A stretch of DNA of 45,461 nucleotides from an uncultured Alistipes sp. (GTDB lineage Bacteria > Bacteroidota > Bacteroidia > Bacteroidales > Rikenellaceae): positions 1 to 45,461 of the forward strand of contig CASDZP010000009.1 of NCBI GenBank assembly GCA_949285535.1. Direction: 5' to 3'. Below, piece after piece: positions 26,135-34,266 of the stretch (position 1 is its first letter; each line of letters begins with the position of its first letter). The position numbers and the translations under genes are program-made. The notes under the pieces were generated by a model, which saw only the letters and a program-made list of their open reading frames with translations, had not been told where the DNA came from and ran no database searches.

Positions 26135-26668
26135 TACGTTTACTTCGTAGGTGCCGTTGCCGCTTTCACGATACATTTCGAGGAGGGGAATGGCGCCTGT
26201 GAGACGTGAGTTAACAAGATGCTTGTTTGAAGATACAAATTTGTCTATCACTTCGATGTCACCTTCACCATAGTCATGGTTGGCGATGTTCTCTTTCACA
26301 ATCTCACCTATCTGTGAGCTTACTTTTTCCGCTATCTCGGTCATGGCTCTGCTGTCGGCAATCTTTTTTGCCGCAGTGTAGTTGCCGCCTTTAGCCATGT
26401 GAGTACCTACAATATAATAAGCCTCTCCTTTGTCATTCTCCTGAAGCTGTGCGTAACGGCTCTCCTGAAGCTGACGCTCAATCGACAATTTGCCGGGCAT
26501 AACCTTCCAACCCTCTTTTTCAAGAGCTTTGGCATCCTTACGACACTCTTTGTCAACACGCTCTTTGAGCTCTTTTTTAAGTTCCTTATCATTTTTCTGC
26601 TGTGCATAAACCTGTGTTCCGCAGATAACGGCTGCCGCACACATCAAAACTGTAATTAACTTTTTCAT
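26024..26668 (-). CDS. Secreted LPP20-like protein
   Basis: A 214-aa exported protein (signal peptide 1-22, ending QVYAQ; a start at 26668 was chosen over 26692 to give a normal signal). A charged helical stretch (25-60) is followed by a domain whose pattern (AYYIVGTHMAKGGNYTAAKKIADSRAMTEIAEKVSSQIGEIV) resembles the LPP20/FlgP lipoprotein fold. The C-terminus is a likely amphipathic coiled coil (AAKAMYVSELAKESEKLAEELDKML). No lipobox. It is the last gene of the six-gene secreted cluster, 8 bp after the previous one. Function unknown. Its 3' end is duplicated in inverted orientation downstream. Confidence 0.75.
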   Translation of the reverse strand: MKKLITVLMCAAAVICGTQVYAQQKNDKELKKELKERVDKECRKDAKALEKEGWKVMPGKLSIERQLQESRYAQLQENDKGEAYYIVGTHMAKGGNYTAAKKIADSRAMTEIAEKVSSQIGEIVKENIANHDYGEGDIEVIDKFVSSNKHLVNSRLTGAIPLLEMYRESGNGTYEVNVSIAVKAKDAIRAAKAMYVSELAKESEKLAEELDKML

Positions 26669-26676
26669 GATTCTAT

Positions 26677-27978
26677 TTATTTTATTGACCAATTACAATT
26701 AAACATTATCGAAACAGGAACTCTATGCAATGTACCGCTCTCGTCCTCCGCATATATCGCGCCTCTGACAATATTTATGGCGGCAGGATGCACTGACTTT
26801 GCATATTCCTTTCCGAAAGTAATGGAAATCGGGTATATACCCTTGCCGTTCAATACGATGTTCAAATCATCATTCTCAACAGGTGTCGCTATACACGGCA
26901 GGCTGAACGACACACGTTTGATTGTCACTTTCTTGTTTGAACTCAAATCCATGCGCAAGACAATGTTACCTACAATCGAATCGGTAACGGTCTCGGCAAT
27001 AGCCGAGATGCAACCCATAGGCTTTAGTTCCAGTATGGAAGAGGCGAGGTCTATCGTTATCTGCTGACGGATATACCTGCCACCCACTTTCTGTGACAAC
27101 GATATCGTGTTTATCTCTGTCGGGTCGGCAGTGGAATAATCATAAAAAATATTCCATCTGTTGCCATCCTTTTCGGCTCTCAGGTCGGCAAGAGTCTCCG
27201 ACTTGAGTGTAGGTGTCGATGAACAAGACACCTCTTTGTCTCCAATCTTCAACACATAGCTCCATACTCCCGCCGACTGTTCGGTAGGCACAAGCACTAC
27301 TTGCGAGTACAAAGCCCCGTAAGAACGCATCAGGAGAGTGGCGTTATTTTTTCTCACATCATCGAAGAAGTAGTCGGAAAGAACCTTCAACTCTCTTATG
27401 GCATCGTCTATCTGCTCTATCGACCCGATGTTGTTGTATGCTTCTTCGAGCGCTTCATAACGCTCGTTCATCTTGTTGTCGTTGGTGTTGAATATGTCAA
27501 CCAGACGTTTGAGCTCTATTCGCGGGAAAGGATATTTGACGGCATAGAACCATGTCGTCTTGCCCGTCTGCTTGTCGAGACGCTTCTCCCAATAGAAATC
27601 TTCGGCTTTTGATTCCGATATTCCTGTCAGGAAAGGCACTTTCGCCGCCTGAGTCTTATATGTCGTCGAGAATTTATCCATAAAATCGGTGACACCGGAT
27701 GTCATCGACTCCTGTGATATTGTGCTGACACTCGAAGACTGCACATTCTGGGCGACAGACTCTATTATGCTCGTACGTATGTTCTCCATACATATGGCTT
27801 TCGCGCGCTCCAGATTGTCGGCATCGGCAGAAGTTATTATATACTCCTGCTCTATGCCTCCGAGCCATTCGGGCGTCTTTTTCGAGCTTCTTTCGACAAC
27901 CTTAACCGAGGCGAACATATCTGTCGTTACCGCTAACGACAGCACCGTAAGCACGACGGTTTTAACAAAGTTTGTCAT
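26677..27978 (-). CDS. Secreted protein with LPP20-like N-terminal region
   Basis: A 433-aa exported protein (signal peptide about 1-23). After PEWLGG, a motif commonly preceding LPP20-type domains, the stretch IITSADADNLERAKAICMENIRTSIIESVAQNV matches the helical pattern of LPP20/FlgT-N domains. The central segment (FYWEKRLDKQTGKTTWFYAVKYPFPRIELKRLV) looks like the continuation of that fold, and the C-terminal 180 residues are beta-rich. Function is unknown; the resemblance is by eye. It lies 12 bp after the previous gene and 8 bp before the next, within one apparent operon. Confidence 0.7.
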   Translation of the reverse strand: MTNFVKTVVLTVLSLAVTTDMFASVKVVERSSKKTPEWLGGIEQEYIITSADADNLERAKAICMENIRTSIIESVAQNVQSSSVSTISQESMTSGVTDFMDKFSTTYKTQAAKVPFLTGISESKAEDFYWEKRLDKQTGKTTWFYAVKYPFPRIELKRLVDIFNTNDNKMNERYEALEEAYNNIGSIEQIDDAIRELKVLSDYFFDDVRKNNATLLMRSYGALYSQVVLVPTEQSAGVWSYVLKIGDKEVSCSSTPTLKSETLADLRAEKDGNRWNIFYDYSTADPTEINTISLSQKVGGRYIRQQITIDLASSILELKPMGCISAIAETVTDSIVGNIVLRMDLSSNKKVTIKRVSFSLPCIATPVENDDLNIVLNGKGIYPISITFGKEYAKSVHPAAINIVRGAIYAEDESGTLHRVPVSIMFNCNWSIK

Positions 27979-27990
27979 GACCTTGAATTT

Positions 27991-28719
27991 TTATATTGCT
28001 GAAACGAATCGCGACACATACCATCTGTCGAGAGCCTCCTGAAGCAGCTGGCGGACACGTGACGAAAGGAGGCTGTCCTGTCCGTCCTCCTTTTTCGGCA
28101 TCTTGGCAGCAATCTCGTCTCTCAACTGCGCCACAGCAGGATACTCGGGAAGGAATTCGGGTACCGACTCAAGCATAACGATTGCCTCGGCGTAGCGTCC
28201 CTCGTTAGAAAGGGAACGTGCCTGCGTCATTATGTTGGGTATGTTCGTCGTGTAATAGTCGATGACCTTGTTACGGGCCTGCGACATGAAGTTTCTTATA
28301 TTCGGATTTTTGGGATTTATCTGGGATACGGCTTTAATCTTAGCCTTCTCGTCGCTCTGGTCTATACCCTGAACCGCCATAGTATATTCATCGAGAACCA
28401 CTCCCGAAGATACGTCTATAAGGAAAAAAGAGGCGTCACCTTTGGCAATGTATCTGACAGGAGCCGTAGAGGTAGCCTGCGTATCGGTGAATACCACGTT
28501 CGAAGTGAGTATAAACTGGCTCGACACCGAACCGAAACCGTTTTGGGTCACTATCTGACCGAGTTTCTGTGCGAGCAGAGAACGGACTCCCTGCGGAAGC
28601 TCTATTTTCGAAGAGAGCATCGGAGTGACAGCCACCATCTGCTGCGACGACAGCACGTTTTGCGCCACCGCGAAAGAGGGCAGCACAAAAGCGAGCATCA
28701 CCATTAATTTCTTCAACAT
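27991..28719 (-). CDS. Secreted protein, possible CsgG-like fold
   Basis: A 242-aa exported protein (signal peptide 1-20, SFAVAQ). The N-terminal half (QQMVAVTPMLSSKIELPQGVRSLLAQKLGQIVTQNGFG...SQFILTSNVVF, then VLDEYTMAVQGID) has the alternating pattern of the CsgG/TolB-N-like domain used by envelope assembly proteins. The second half is helical with a TPR-like segment (ARSLSNEGRYAEAIVMLESVPEF). Not recognised as a named family, and the fold assignment is tentative. It sits in the middle of the secreted-protein operon. Confidence 0.65.
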   Translation of the reverse strand: MLKKLMVMLAFVLPSFAVAQNVLSSQQMVAVTPMLSSKIELPQGVRSLLAQKLGQIVTQNGFGSVSSQFILTSNVVFTDTQATSTAPVRYIAKGDASFFLIDVSSGVVLDEYTMAVQGIDQSDEKAKIKAVSQINPKNPNIRNFMSQARNKVIDYYTTNIPNIMTQARSLSNEGRYAEAIVMLESVPEFLPEYPAVAQLRDEIAAKMPKKEDGQDSLLSSRVRQLLQEALDRWYVSRFVSAI

Positions 28720-28739
28720 AACACTCTTTGTTATGGCGA

Positions 28740-29684
28740 CTATTTGCCGCCGATTGTTATTATAGCCTCACCGAGACCTCTGACAGTCAGTTTGGCATCT
28801 ATTCCGTATTTACTTTCGAGCTCGCGTCTGAGACCGTTTGCCCAGTAGCGTGCGTCAACCGCTCTTCCGTTGGGAGCGACCATCGGTATTCTCACCTGTT
28901 CGAAAAGCATCATGTTCTCGGTGGCGTCAACCGTGCTGAACCTGCCCTGAACGGTATTTGCGGCAAGCCAGTCTTCAATGAGGAAACCGAGTTCCTCACC
29001 GTCGAACTCCGTCTCGAAATCGACATCACTGCCGCTCCAGCGACGACAGCTCAATGTTATCTCCCTGCCGTTTTCGAAAAGGTCGTCAAAGTGTGACTGC
29101 AACTGACCCGCGAAGTTATCCATGTGAGCGATGACACTCTCTTCGAGCAACAGAGGCACCTCTGCGCTGAATGAAGGCTCACCGGTACCCGAAGCAGCAG
29201 CAATCTGTTTATCAGTATATGCGTCGAGACCCTGAATATTGAATGTTATCGAGTTTTTGGGTCCCGTCTTGTTGACTGTCCAGGTGAGCTGCATAATGAT
29301 GTCGGCTCTGGCGCTCTTTTTGAGCTTATCCAAAGGCGATTCGGCAATCACATCACCCGTCTCTTTAGACATGGTTACGGACTCTTCCGCCGCGTTGTTC
29401 TCTATCGAGCGCAACACCGCACCCAAATCCTTAAGCGGGAATCCACGGTCCGCCATTATCTCGCCCATCTTGCTTATCACCAGCAACAAATCGGGATTCT
29501 CCTGAAGGGCTTTTTTATAGTCGGGGATACTCTGACGCACACCCTGACTCTCATAAACGGTCATATAGCCGTTCTTGCTGCACCAGGCATCGCTCGGCAC
29601 AACCATTATGGTCGGTTTTTTCGCCTGTCCGAAACAAACAGTCGAAACCAATGCCGCCACAAATAAAAGAAGTATCTTTTTCAT
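28740..29684 (-). CDS. Secreted protein, DUF6175-like
   Basis: A 314-aa exported protein (signal peptide 1-19, CFGQ). It begins with KKPTIMVVPSDAWCSKNGYM, then a helical region with EIMADRGFPLKDLGAVLRSIENN, and a domain DIIMQLTWTVNKTGPKNSITFNIQGLDAYTDKQIAAASG, resembling proteins that handle paralogous envelope factors in Bacteroidetes (I recall DUF6175, not verified). A C-terminal repeat of the same kind of fold ends in LRRELESKYGIDAKLTVRGLGEAIITIGGK. No enzyme motif seen. Gaps to its neighbours are 20 and 15 bp. Confidence 0.68.
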   Translation of the reverse strand: MKKILLLFVAALVSTVCFGQAKKPTIMVVPSDAWCSKNGYMTVYESQGVRQSIPDYKKALQENPDLLLVISKMGEIMADRGFPLKDLGAVLRSIENNAAEESVTMSKETGDVIAESPLDKLKKSARADIIMQLTWTVNKTGPKNSITFNIQGLDAYTDKQIAAASGTGEPSFSAEVPLLLEESVIAHMDNFAGQLQSHFDDLFENGREITLSCRRWSGSDVDFETEFDGEELGFLIEDWLAANTVQGRFSTVDATENMMLFEQVRIPMVAPNGRAVDARYWANGLRRELESKYGIDAKLTVRGLGEAIITIGGK

Positions 29685-29699
29685 CTTTTGTCGTCTTTA

Positions 29700-30215
29700 T
29701 CAGAAACCGCTGTTCAATCCTTTCACCACACCTGCTCTCTCGAGCTCTTTACGCAGGTTGTCATAGCTTACCACCACTACGACACCGACTTTATATCGAC
29801 GTCTGTCAACCTTTGACACATCCTGTTCCCCGCTTCCTGACAGGGTTACAAATCGCATGTAGTCACCACCCTGCGCGAAGAAGTCATTGAAATAATCGGC
29901 ATGCGAACTCTCCGTCTCGGGATTCGTGACGAGTGGTTTCTTTCCCGGTATGTTGGCAGCCGAGGGTACACCCTTGAAGATGACACCGTGAACGGCATTC
30001 TTTTTCGCCTGTTCAGCCGCCACATTGGGATTGGCAGAATAGCTCCAGACCTTTACTATCACGTTACCCTGCGCTCCTACCGCAACGGGCGCAAGTTCAT
30101 ATTTCCATTCAACCGTCTCCGCGTCAGCCTTTTTTGTCTTTTGTTTATGCTGCTGTGCCATCACTACGGCAGGAGACAAAAGCACGATTGTCAAAAACAA
30201 CAAAAATTTTCTCAT
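29700..30215 (-). CDS. Small secreted protein of the LPP20/FlgT-like cluster
   Basis: A 171-aa exported protein (signal peptide 1-21, VVMAQ). The core VIVKVWSYSANPNVAAEQAKKNAVHGVIFKGV has the 'work, then A-x-x-A-K-x-N-A' pattern of FlgT-N/LPP20-type domains, in which a beta strand precedes a helix rich in Ala and Lys. Function unknown. It lies 36 bp after the first gene of the cluster. The family call rests on pattern only. Confidence 0.68.
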   Translation of the reverse strand: MRKFLLFLTIVLLSPAVVMAQQHKQKTKKADAETVEWKYELAPVAVGAQGNVIVKVWSYSANPNVAAEQAKKNAVHGVIFKGVPSAANIPGKKPLVTNPETESSHADYFNDFFAQGGDYMRFVTLSGSGEQDVSKVDRRRYKVGVVVVVSYDNLRKELERAGVVKGLNSGF

Positions 30216-30251
30216 GTTTCAATTTTTTTCGTTTGTCATGTTAAAGGCAGG

Positions 30252-31607
30252 CTACTTTATTTGACGCAGCAACATGCCGCTGTAATATTTGTTCGCCTGT
30301 CCCTTGAATTTTGTGTATTTGAATTCCTGTTCTTTACCTTTCAGTTTCAACTCCTCGTCAGCAGCGTATCGGTTATCCCAAATCTGGCTGTTATCGACTT
30401 TTACGACCCCACGTCTGAAATAGTGTGTCTTGCCGCTTTCGGGGTCTTCGACACGTTCGAGCACCTCGAACTTATCGCCGCCTTCAACGCCCTCTTTCGT
30501 ACCTATATAGGCGTACATCTCACCATCTTCAGTCACTACAAGCGGAGTCTTTGTTTTGAACACGTCATAGCGTTTGGCCAGCTTGGCAACCACGGCGTCG
30601 GTCGAGTTTATTGTTGCTATTCTTATCAGCTCGGAGGTTGTCTTGTCGGTGAATATACCCTCTTTCACGTTTGCCCATGCAGTCTCGCTGCCGACATAAC
30701 GCAACGAGAACATGTCGCTCTTCTCGTACGCCTCCATGTTATCCCACAAATCGGAATAGAAGAGATGCGATATTTCGGGAGTCCATCTGAGTTTGAAAAG
30801 ATAAGAGGTCGATTTCACATAATAGCCTGCACCGAGAGACGCTTTGAGCGCGAGTATTGCGGCATTTACCCCGAGGTTTACATAGGCGTTGTTTGCAGCC
30901 GAAGCAGCCGCACGCATGGCTGTCGATATGCTCTCTACAAGCTCGTCCTTACTGATGTAGTTATATCTCGAAACCACCACGAATGTGTTTGAGATAAGTT
31001 CTTCACCGGCATCCTCAAGCATAGCCATTCCTCTGGCGGATTTTTTGGCGGTCTCTACGTCGAGAACGGTCGCGGCATACAACCCTCGTTCCTTGACCTT
31101 CTCCATTGTAAAGAGAGAGTCGTCGCTTATGAACCATCCGTCCACAAGCTGTTTAGCCACCTTGTTGTCAACGAGGTAACGGTTTATTACCTTCGCGAAG
31201 TCATCCGCAGATACGGCGGATGAAGACGATGTCGTGTTGCCTGTACCAAAAAACAGTCCGGACATCTTTTTACCGCTCGGCACGACCATTGTGGTATCAC
31301 CCTCATCGGGACGACACGCCTCTTCAAACAACTCCTTGTCTCGTTCCGTCAGGACAAACATGGCGTCAGCCGAATTGATTATCCTCTCCCCGATGTTATG
31401 GTCATTATATTTATCGGGCATCGGCAATGTGACAAAAGCGTCTTTTATCGTGTCAGCCATAGGCATACGCGGCTCTTCAACGAGCATCACGCACAAAGAG
31501 CTGCGTCTGTAATCCTCGCTTATGTTCTCTTTTTTCTGGGCGAAAACATCCGTAAAAAAAGAAGCACAAAACAACGTTAAAGCAAAGATAAGTTTAAGGT
31601 TCTGCAT
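30252..31607 (-). CDS. Secreted FlgT-like protein, first gene of the six-gene cluster
   Basis: A 451-aa exported protein (signal peptide 1-24, FTDVFAQ; the ATG at 31607 was chosen because the longer frame from 31679 lacks a signal). The middle region contains ADDFAKVINRYLVDNKVAKQLVDGWF and an Ala-rich helix. The C-terminal segment (about 365-420), VVTEDGEMYAYIGTKEGVEGGDKFEVLERV, resembles the SH3-like FlgT C-terminal domain, where a short strand is followed by G-x-x-D/E-G-V-x-x-G-D. FlgT proper is a flagellar ring protein, but no flagellar genes are visible and this is a Bacteroidales genome, so an envelope role is inferred. A -7 box lies 23 bp upstream. Confidence 0.7.
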   Translation of the reverse strand: MQNLKLIFALTLFCASFFTDVFAQKKENISEDYRRSSLCVMLVEEPRMPMADTIKDAFVTLPMPDKYNDHNIGERIINSADAMFVLTERDKELFEEACRPDEGDTTMVVPSGKKMSGLFFGTGNTTSSSSAVSADDFAKVINRYLVDNKVAKQLVDGWFISDDSLFTMEKVKERGLYAATVLDVETAKKSARGMAMLEDAGEELISNTFVVVSRYNYISKDELVESISTAMRAAASAANNAYVNLGVNAAILALKASLGAGYYVKSTSYLFKLRWTPEISHLFYSDLWDNMEAYEKSDMFSLRYVGSETAWANVKEGIFTDKTTSELIRIATINSTDAVVAKLAKRYDVFKTKTPLVVTEDGEMYAYIGTKEGVEGGDKFEVLERVEDPESGKTHYFRRGVVKVDNSQIWDNRYAADEELKLKGKEQEFKYTKFKGQANKYYSGMLLRQIK

Positions 31608-31629
31608 ATAATCCGTTTTGGTTTTCACA

Positions 31630-31637
31630 CAAAAATA
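31630..31637 (-). promoter_or_regulatory. -7 box of the secreted-protein operon
   Basis: TATTTTTG on the minus strand matches TAnnTTTG, 23 bp upstream of the first gene's ATG. It directly follows the hemG-side hairpin at 31638-31677, so the T-rich tail of that terminator and the promoter share bases. Confidence 0.5.
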
Positions 31638-31677
31638 GTTATTGCAAGATAGTAATTTTTTACCATCCTGCAATAAC
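31638..31677 (-). terminator. Terminator hairpin after hemG
   Basis: On the minus strand GTTATTGCAGGATGGTAA pairs with the complementary arm ending in GCAATAAC, leaving a few mismatches in the stem and a small loop, followed by TATTTTTG. It terminates the TonB-MFS-hemG transcript and overlaps the next promoter. Confidence 0.75.
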
Positions 31678-31705
31678 ATATTAAGTTTTTAGAGTTTAAC
31701 CTGCT

Positions 31706-33055
31706 TTACAACGCGTGTAGCAACTCTTCCGCTATTCTCGAAGCCTGCTTTATTCTGTCAGGCATACCTATTCCGTCGCGAATGTTTCCCGCGAGAATCA
31801 GACCTTTGTTTGCCGCCTGAATCTTTTCGACAGCATCCAAACGGGCATCAGTCGAACCGTCATACTGCGGTATGGCATAACGGTGACGCCATATTTTAAG
31901 AAGATCCGGTTTTCGGTCGATGCCGAACACCTCCTTCAACTCCTTTGACACCATTGAAACAATCTCCTCATCGCTCTTGTCGATAACCTCACGATGTTTG
32001 ACTCCACCCATAAACACCGACATCAGAGACGCTCCTTCAGGAGTTCTCCCGTCAAAACATCCCGACGGAAAGAGAATCCCGAGACAGCCGCGTTCCTGTG
32101 AAGAGGGCATCAGAGCGCCGAACGACTCGAAACGGTCGTCATGACAGTCATTCAACCCTACACTCACCTGAACGACAGGAGCATAATCGAGTGATTTTAT
32201 CGGTTTCATGACATTCTCTTCCACATGAGGCAACAATTCGGGGAGAGCGTGACCGCCGACTGTCGTTACGACATATCTTGCACGAAACTCGCCTTTATCG
32301 GTGGTGACAACCCAACCGCCGTCGCACGGAGAGACCACACTATTTCCTGCCGAAAGAATTATCCTGTCGGCGCCTATCTCCTTCCCCATCGCGACACACA
32401 TCTTTTCGAGACCGCCTTCCACAGAGTATATCTTCTTTGTCACCAGTTTATCATCCTCTGTCTTCGGCAGTTTAGCTTTGGCAACGGCTCCCTTTATGAA
32501 ACTTCCGTAAGTCTGCTCAAGATTATACAGTTTCGGGAGTGCGTGCCGTGTCACAAGTTTTCGCGGGTCACCCGCATATATGCCGCCGATAAACGGATCG
32601 ACGGCAAAATCCAAAAACGAGCGTCCCATCCTTCTCAACACAAGCTCCGCCACGCTCTCGTCGGGATTGTCTCCACGCTTTCGGAACGGTTCGCCGAGCA
32701 ATCTTATCTTGTCCGTGAAAGTGAACAGAGGGGTTGTCACACCACCCCACAAGGATGACGGTAACGCTTTTAGACTACCGTTCTTATATATAAGTCGTCT
32801 TTTGGAACTCTCTCTCGCCGTAACCATACGGCATCTGTCTTTTAAATCCATGAACAGTCGGGCAACCTCACTCGAAGAGACGACTCCCGTATTGGGACCC
32901 GACTCAAAGACGAAACCGCCCTCTTCATGTGTCTGAATCTGTCCTCCTATCCTGTCGTTTTTTTCCACCAACAGAACATCGGCACCGCCTTTTACGAGGC
33001 GATAACCGAGCGTCAGACCCGTAAGCCCCGCTCCTATAACAATAACATCTTTCAT
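31706..33055 (-). CDS. hemG: Protoporphyrinogen oxidase (HemG/HemY type)
   Basis: A 449-aa FAD enzyme oxidising protoporphyrinogen IX (or coproporphyrinogen) in heme synthesis. The N-terminal dinucleotide-binding motif is GAGLTGLTLGYRLVKGGADVLLVEKNDRIGG. The internal pattern VEGGLEKMC, a substrate-domain helix and the C-terminal FAD-closing AGNIRDGIGMPDRIKQA are typical of the HemY-like family. It overlaps the MFS permease by 4 bp (ATGA). In Bacteroidales, which often lack early heme genes, this fits late-step use of imported porphyrin. Confidence 0.92.
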   Translation of the reverse strand: MKDVIVIGAGLTGLTLGYRLVKGGADVLLVEKNDRIGGQIQTHEEGGFVFESGPNTGVVSSSEVARLFMDLKDRCRMVTARESSKRRLIYKNGSLKALPSSLWGGVTTPLFTFTDKIRLLGEPFRKRGDNPDESVAELVLRRMGRSFLDFAVDPFIGGIYAGDPRKLVTRHALPKLYNLEQTYGSFIKGAVAKAKLPKTEDDKLVTKKIYSVEGGLEKMCVAMGKEIGADRIILSAGNSVVSPCDGGWVVTTDKGEFRARYVVTTVGGHALPELLPHVEENVMKPIKSLDYAPVVQVSVGLNDCHDDRFESFGALMPSSQERGCLGILFPSGCFDGRTPEGASLMSVFMGGVKHREVIDKSDEEIVSMVSKELKEVFGIDRKPDLLKIWRHRYAIPQYDGSTDARLDAVEKIQAANKGLILAGNIRDGIGMPDRIKQASRIAEELLHAL

Positions 33056-34266
33056 CGTTTCCGTACGATTGAGAGTTTAACCATATAGAACAAATTGAGT
33101 ATTCCTACGACGGCTTCCGCAACAAACAGACCTGTGTAACCTACTGCGTCGGCGAGAATACCGCACAACACCGCCGCCACCATTGCCGAAAGCTGTGTCA
33201 GAACAATCTGTATCGTAAAATCCGTTCCTTCAAGTCCCACACGTGTCCTGTCCATGGCTGCCGTATATACAACCACCATAGAGAGCCCGTATGCGCCCCA
33301 CACGGACGCAACGCTGACCGCCACAGCCGCTTCGGATGTAAGTCCGAAGAACGATACCGCTATCGGTACAAATGTCGCCGCTATCGGTACGGCAGCAAAG
33401 AGCGTACGTCCGAAACGCATACCTCTCTTTTTGAGTGTCACACCCGCGACAAGCGAACCAAGAGCGGCGACAGCCGTTCCCAGCACACCCGATACCGTAC
33501 CGATGAACGCCGCGTCATACCCCATATCGACCATCCACGGTTTGAACATCGCCAACGAGCCGGTGAGCGGGGCAAGATAGAGCATCAAAAAACCGATATG
33601 CCCCGATGCCCCCTTCTGCGTAAAGAAGCCACGCATTGCGGCACCCCATCCGAGAGTGACTTTCTCGTCACAGCTGCCATCCGATGATGTTTTATCATTC
33701 CTCAACCATATCAACGGCAGTATCGCCACAAGGACAAAAGCGACAAGCAACGGCAACGACATCCGCCATCCGAGATAGTCATAGACAATAAGCATGAGAC
33801 CGCCGCCGAGCAACGCGCCCATGAAAGAACCTATCGACTGGATACTGTTGACCATGCTTTTATCCTTGCCCCTGAACGAGACGGTGGCAAAGGCGTCCAC
33901 CACCACATCCTGTGTGGCGGAAGCGGTGACCGCCGCCACGACAAGCAACAATACCGTATAAAAGTTCAGTTCTACGTCGAGCATCGCCACGGCTGCAATC
34001 ATAAGCGCATAAAAGAGCTCGGAGCCGATAATCCATCGTTTATAGCTCCGAGCCGACACCATGCGACCGTCAACGAACGGCGCCCACAAAAATTTCAACA
34101 GCCACGGCAGTTTGACAGCCTGCAACATTCCTATCGCCTGCAATGAGAAGTCGTTTTGACGCATTATTACGGGAATGACCGTCGTAAAGAAACTCATCGG
34201 CACCGATTGGGCGATGTAAAGGCAGAAGAATGTGAACAGTCGTCCGTTATGCCGCGTCGCCGCCAC
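33052..34266 (-). CDS. MFS permease, AmpG/siderophore-transporter-like
   Basis: A 404-aa inner-membrane transporter with about 12 hydrophobic helices. It opens with LFTFFCLYIAQSVPMSFFTTVIPVIMRQNDFSLQAIG, followed by the cytoplasmic loop LKFLWAPFVDG, a sequence shared with AmpG and RhtX/FptX-type siderophore permeases. Translation appears to start at GTG (34266), because the first helix would otherwise be cut. It overlaps the TonB receptor by 20 bp and hemG by 4 bp, so the three are translationally linked. The substrate is likely an iron compound or porphyrin that crossed through the receptor. Confidence 0.87.
   Translation of the reverse strand: MAATRHNGRLFTFFCLYIAQSVPMSFFTTVIPVIMRQNDFSLQAIGMLQAVKLPWLLKFLWAPFVDGRMVSARSYKRWIIGSELFYALMIAAVAMLDVELNFYTVLLLVVAAVTASATQDVVVDAFATVSFRGKDKSMVNSIQSIGSFMGALLGGGLMLIVYDYLGWRMSLPLLVAFVLVAILPLIWLRNDKTSSDGSCDEKVTLGWGAAMRGFFTQKGASGHIGFLMLYLAPLTGSLAMFKPWMVDMGYDAAFIGTVSGVLGTAVAALGSLVAGVTLKKRGMRFGRTLFAAVPIAATFVPIAVSFFGLTSEAAVAVSVASVWGAYGLSMVVVYTAAMDRTRVGLEGTDFTIQIVLTQLSAMVAAVLCGILADAVGYTGLFVAEAVVGILNLFYMVKLSIVRKR

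Noticed and set aside
26024..31607. Flagellar operon
   Set aside because: Similarity is limited to FlgT/FlgP-like accessory domains; no flagellar structural, motor or export gene is present.
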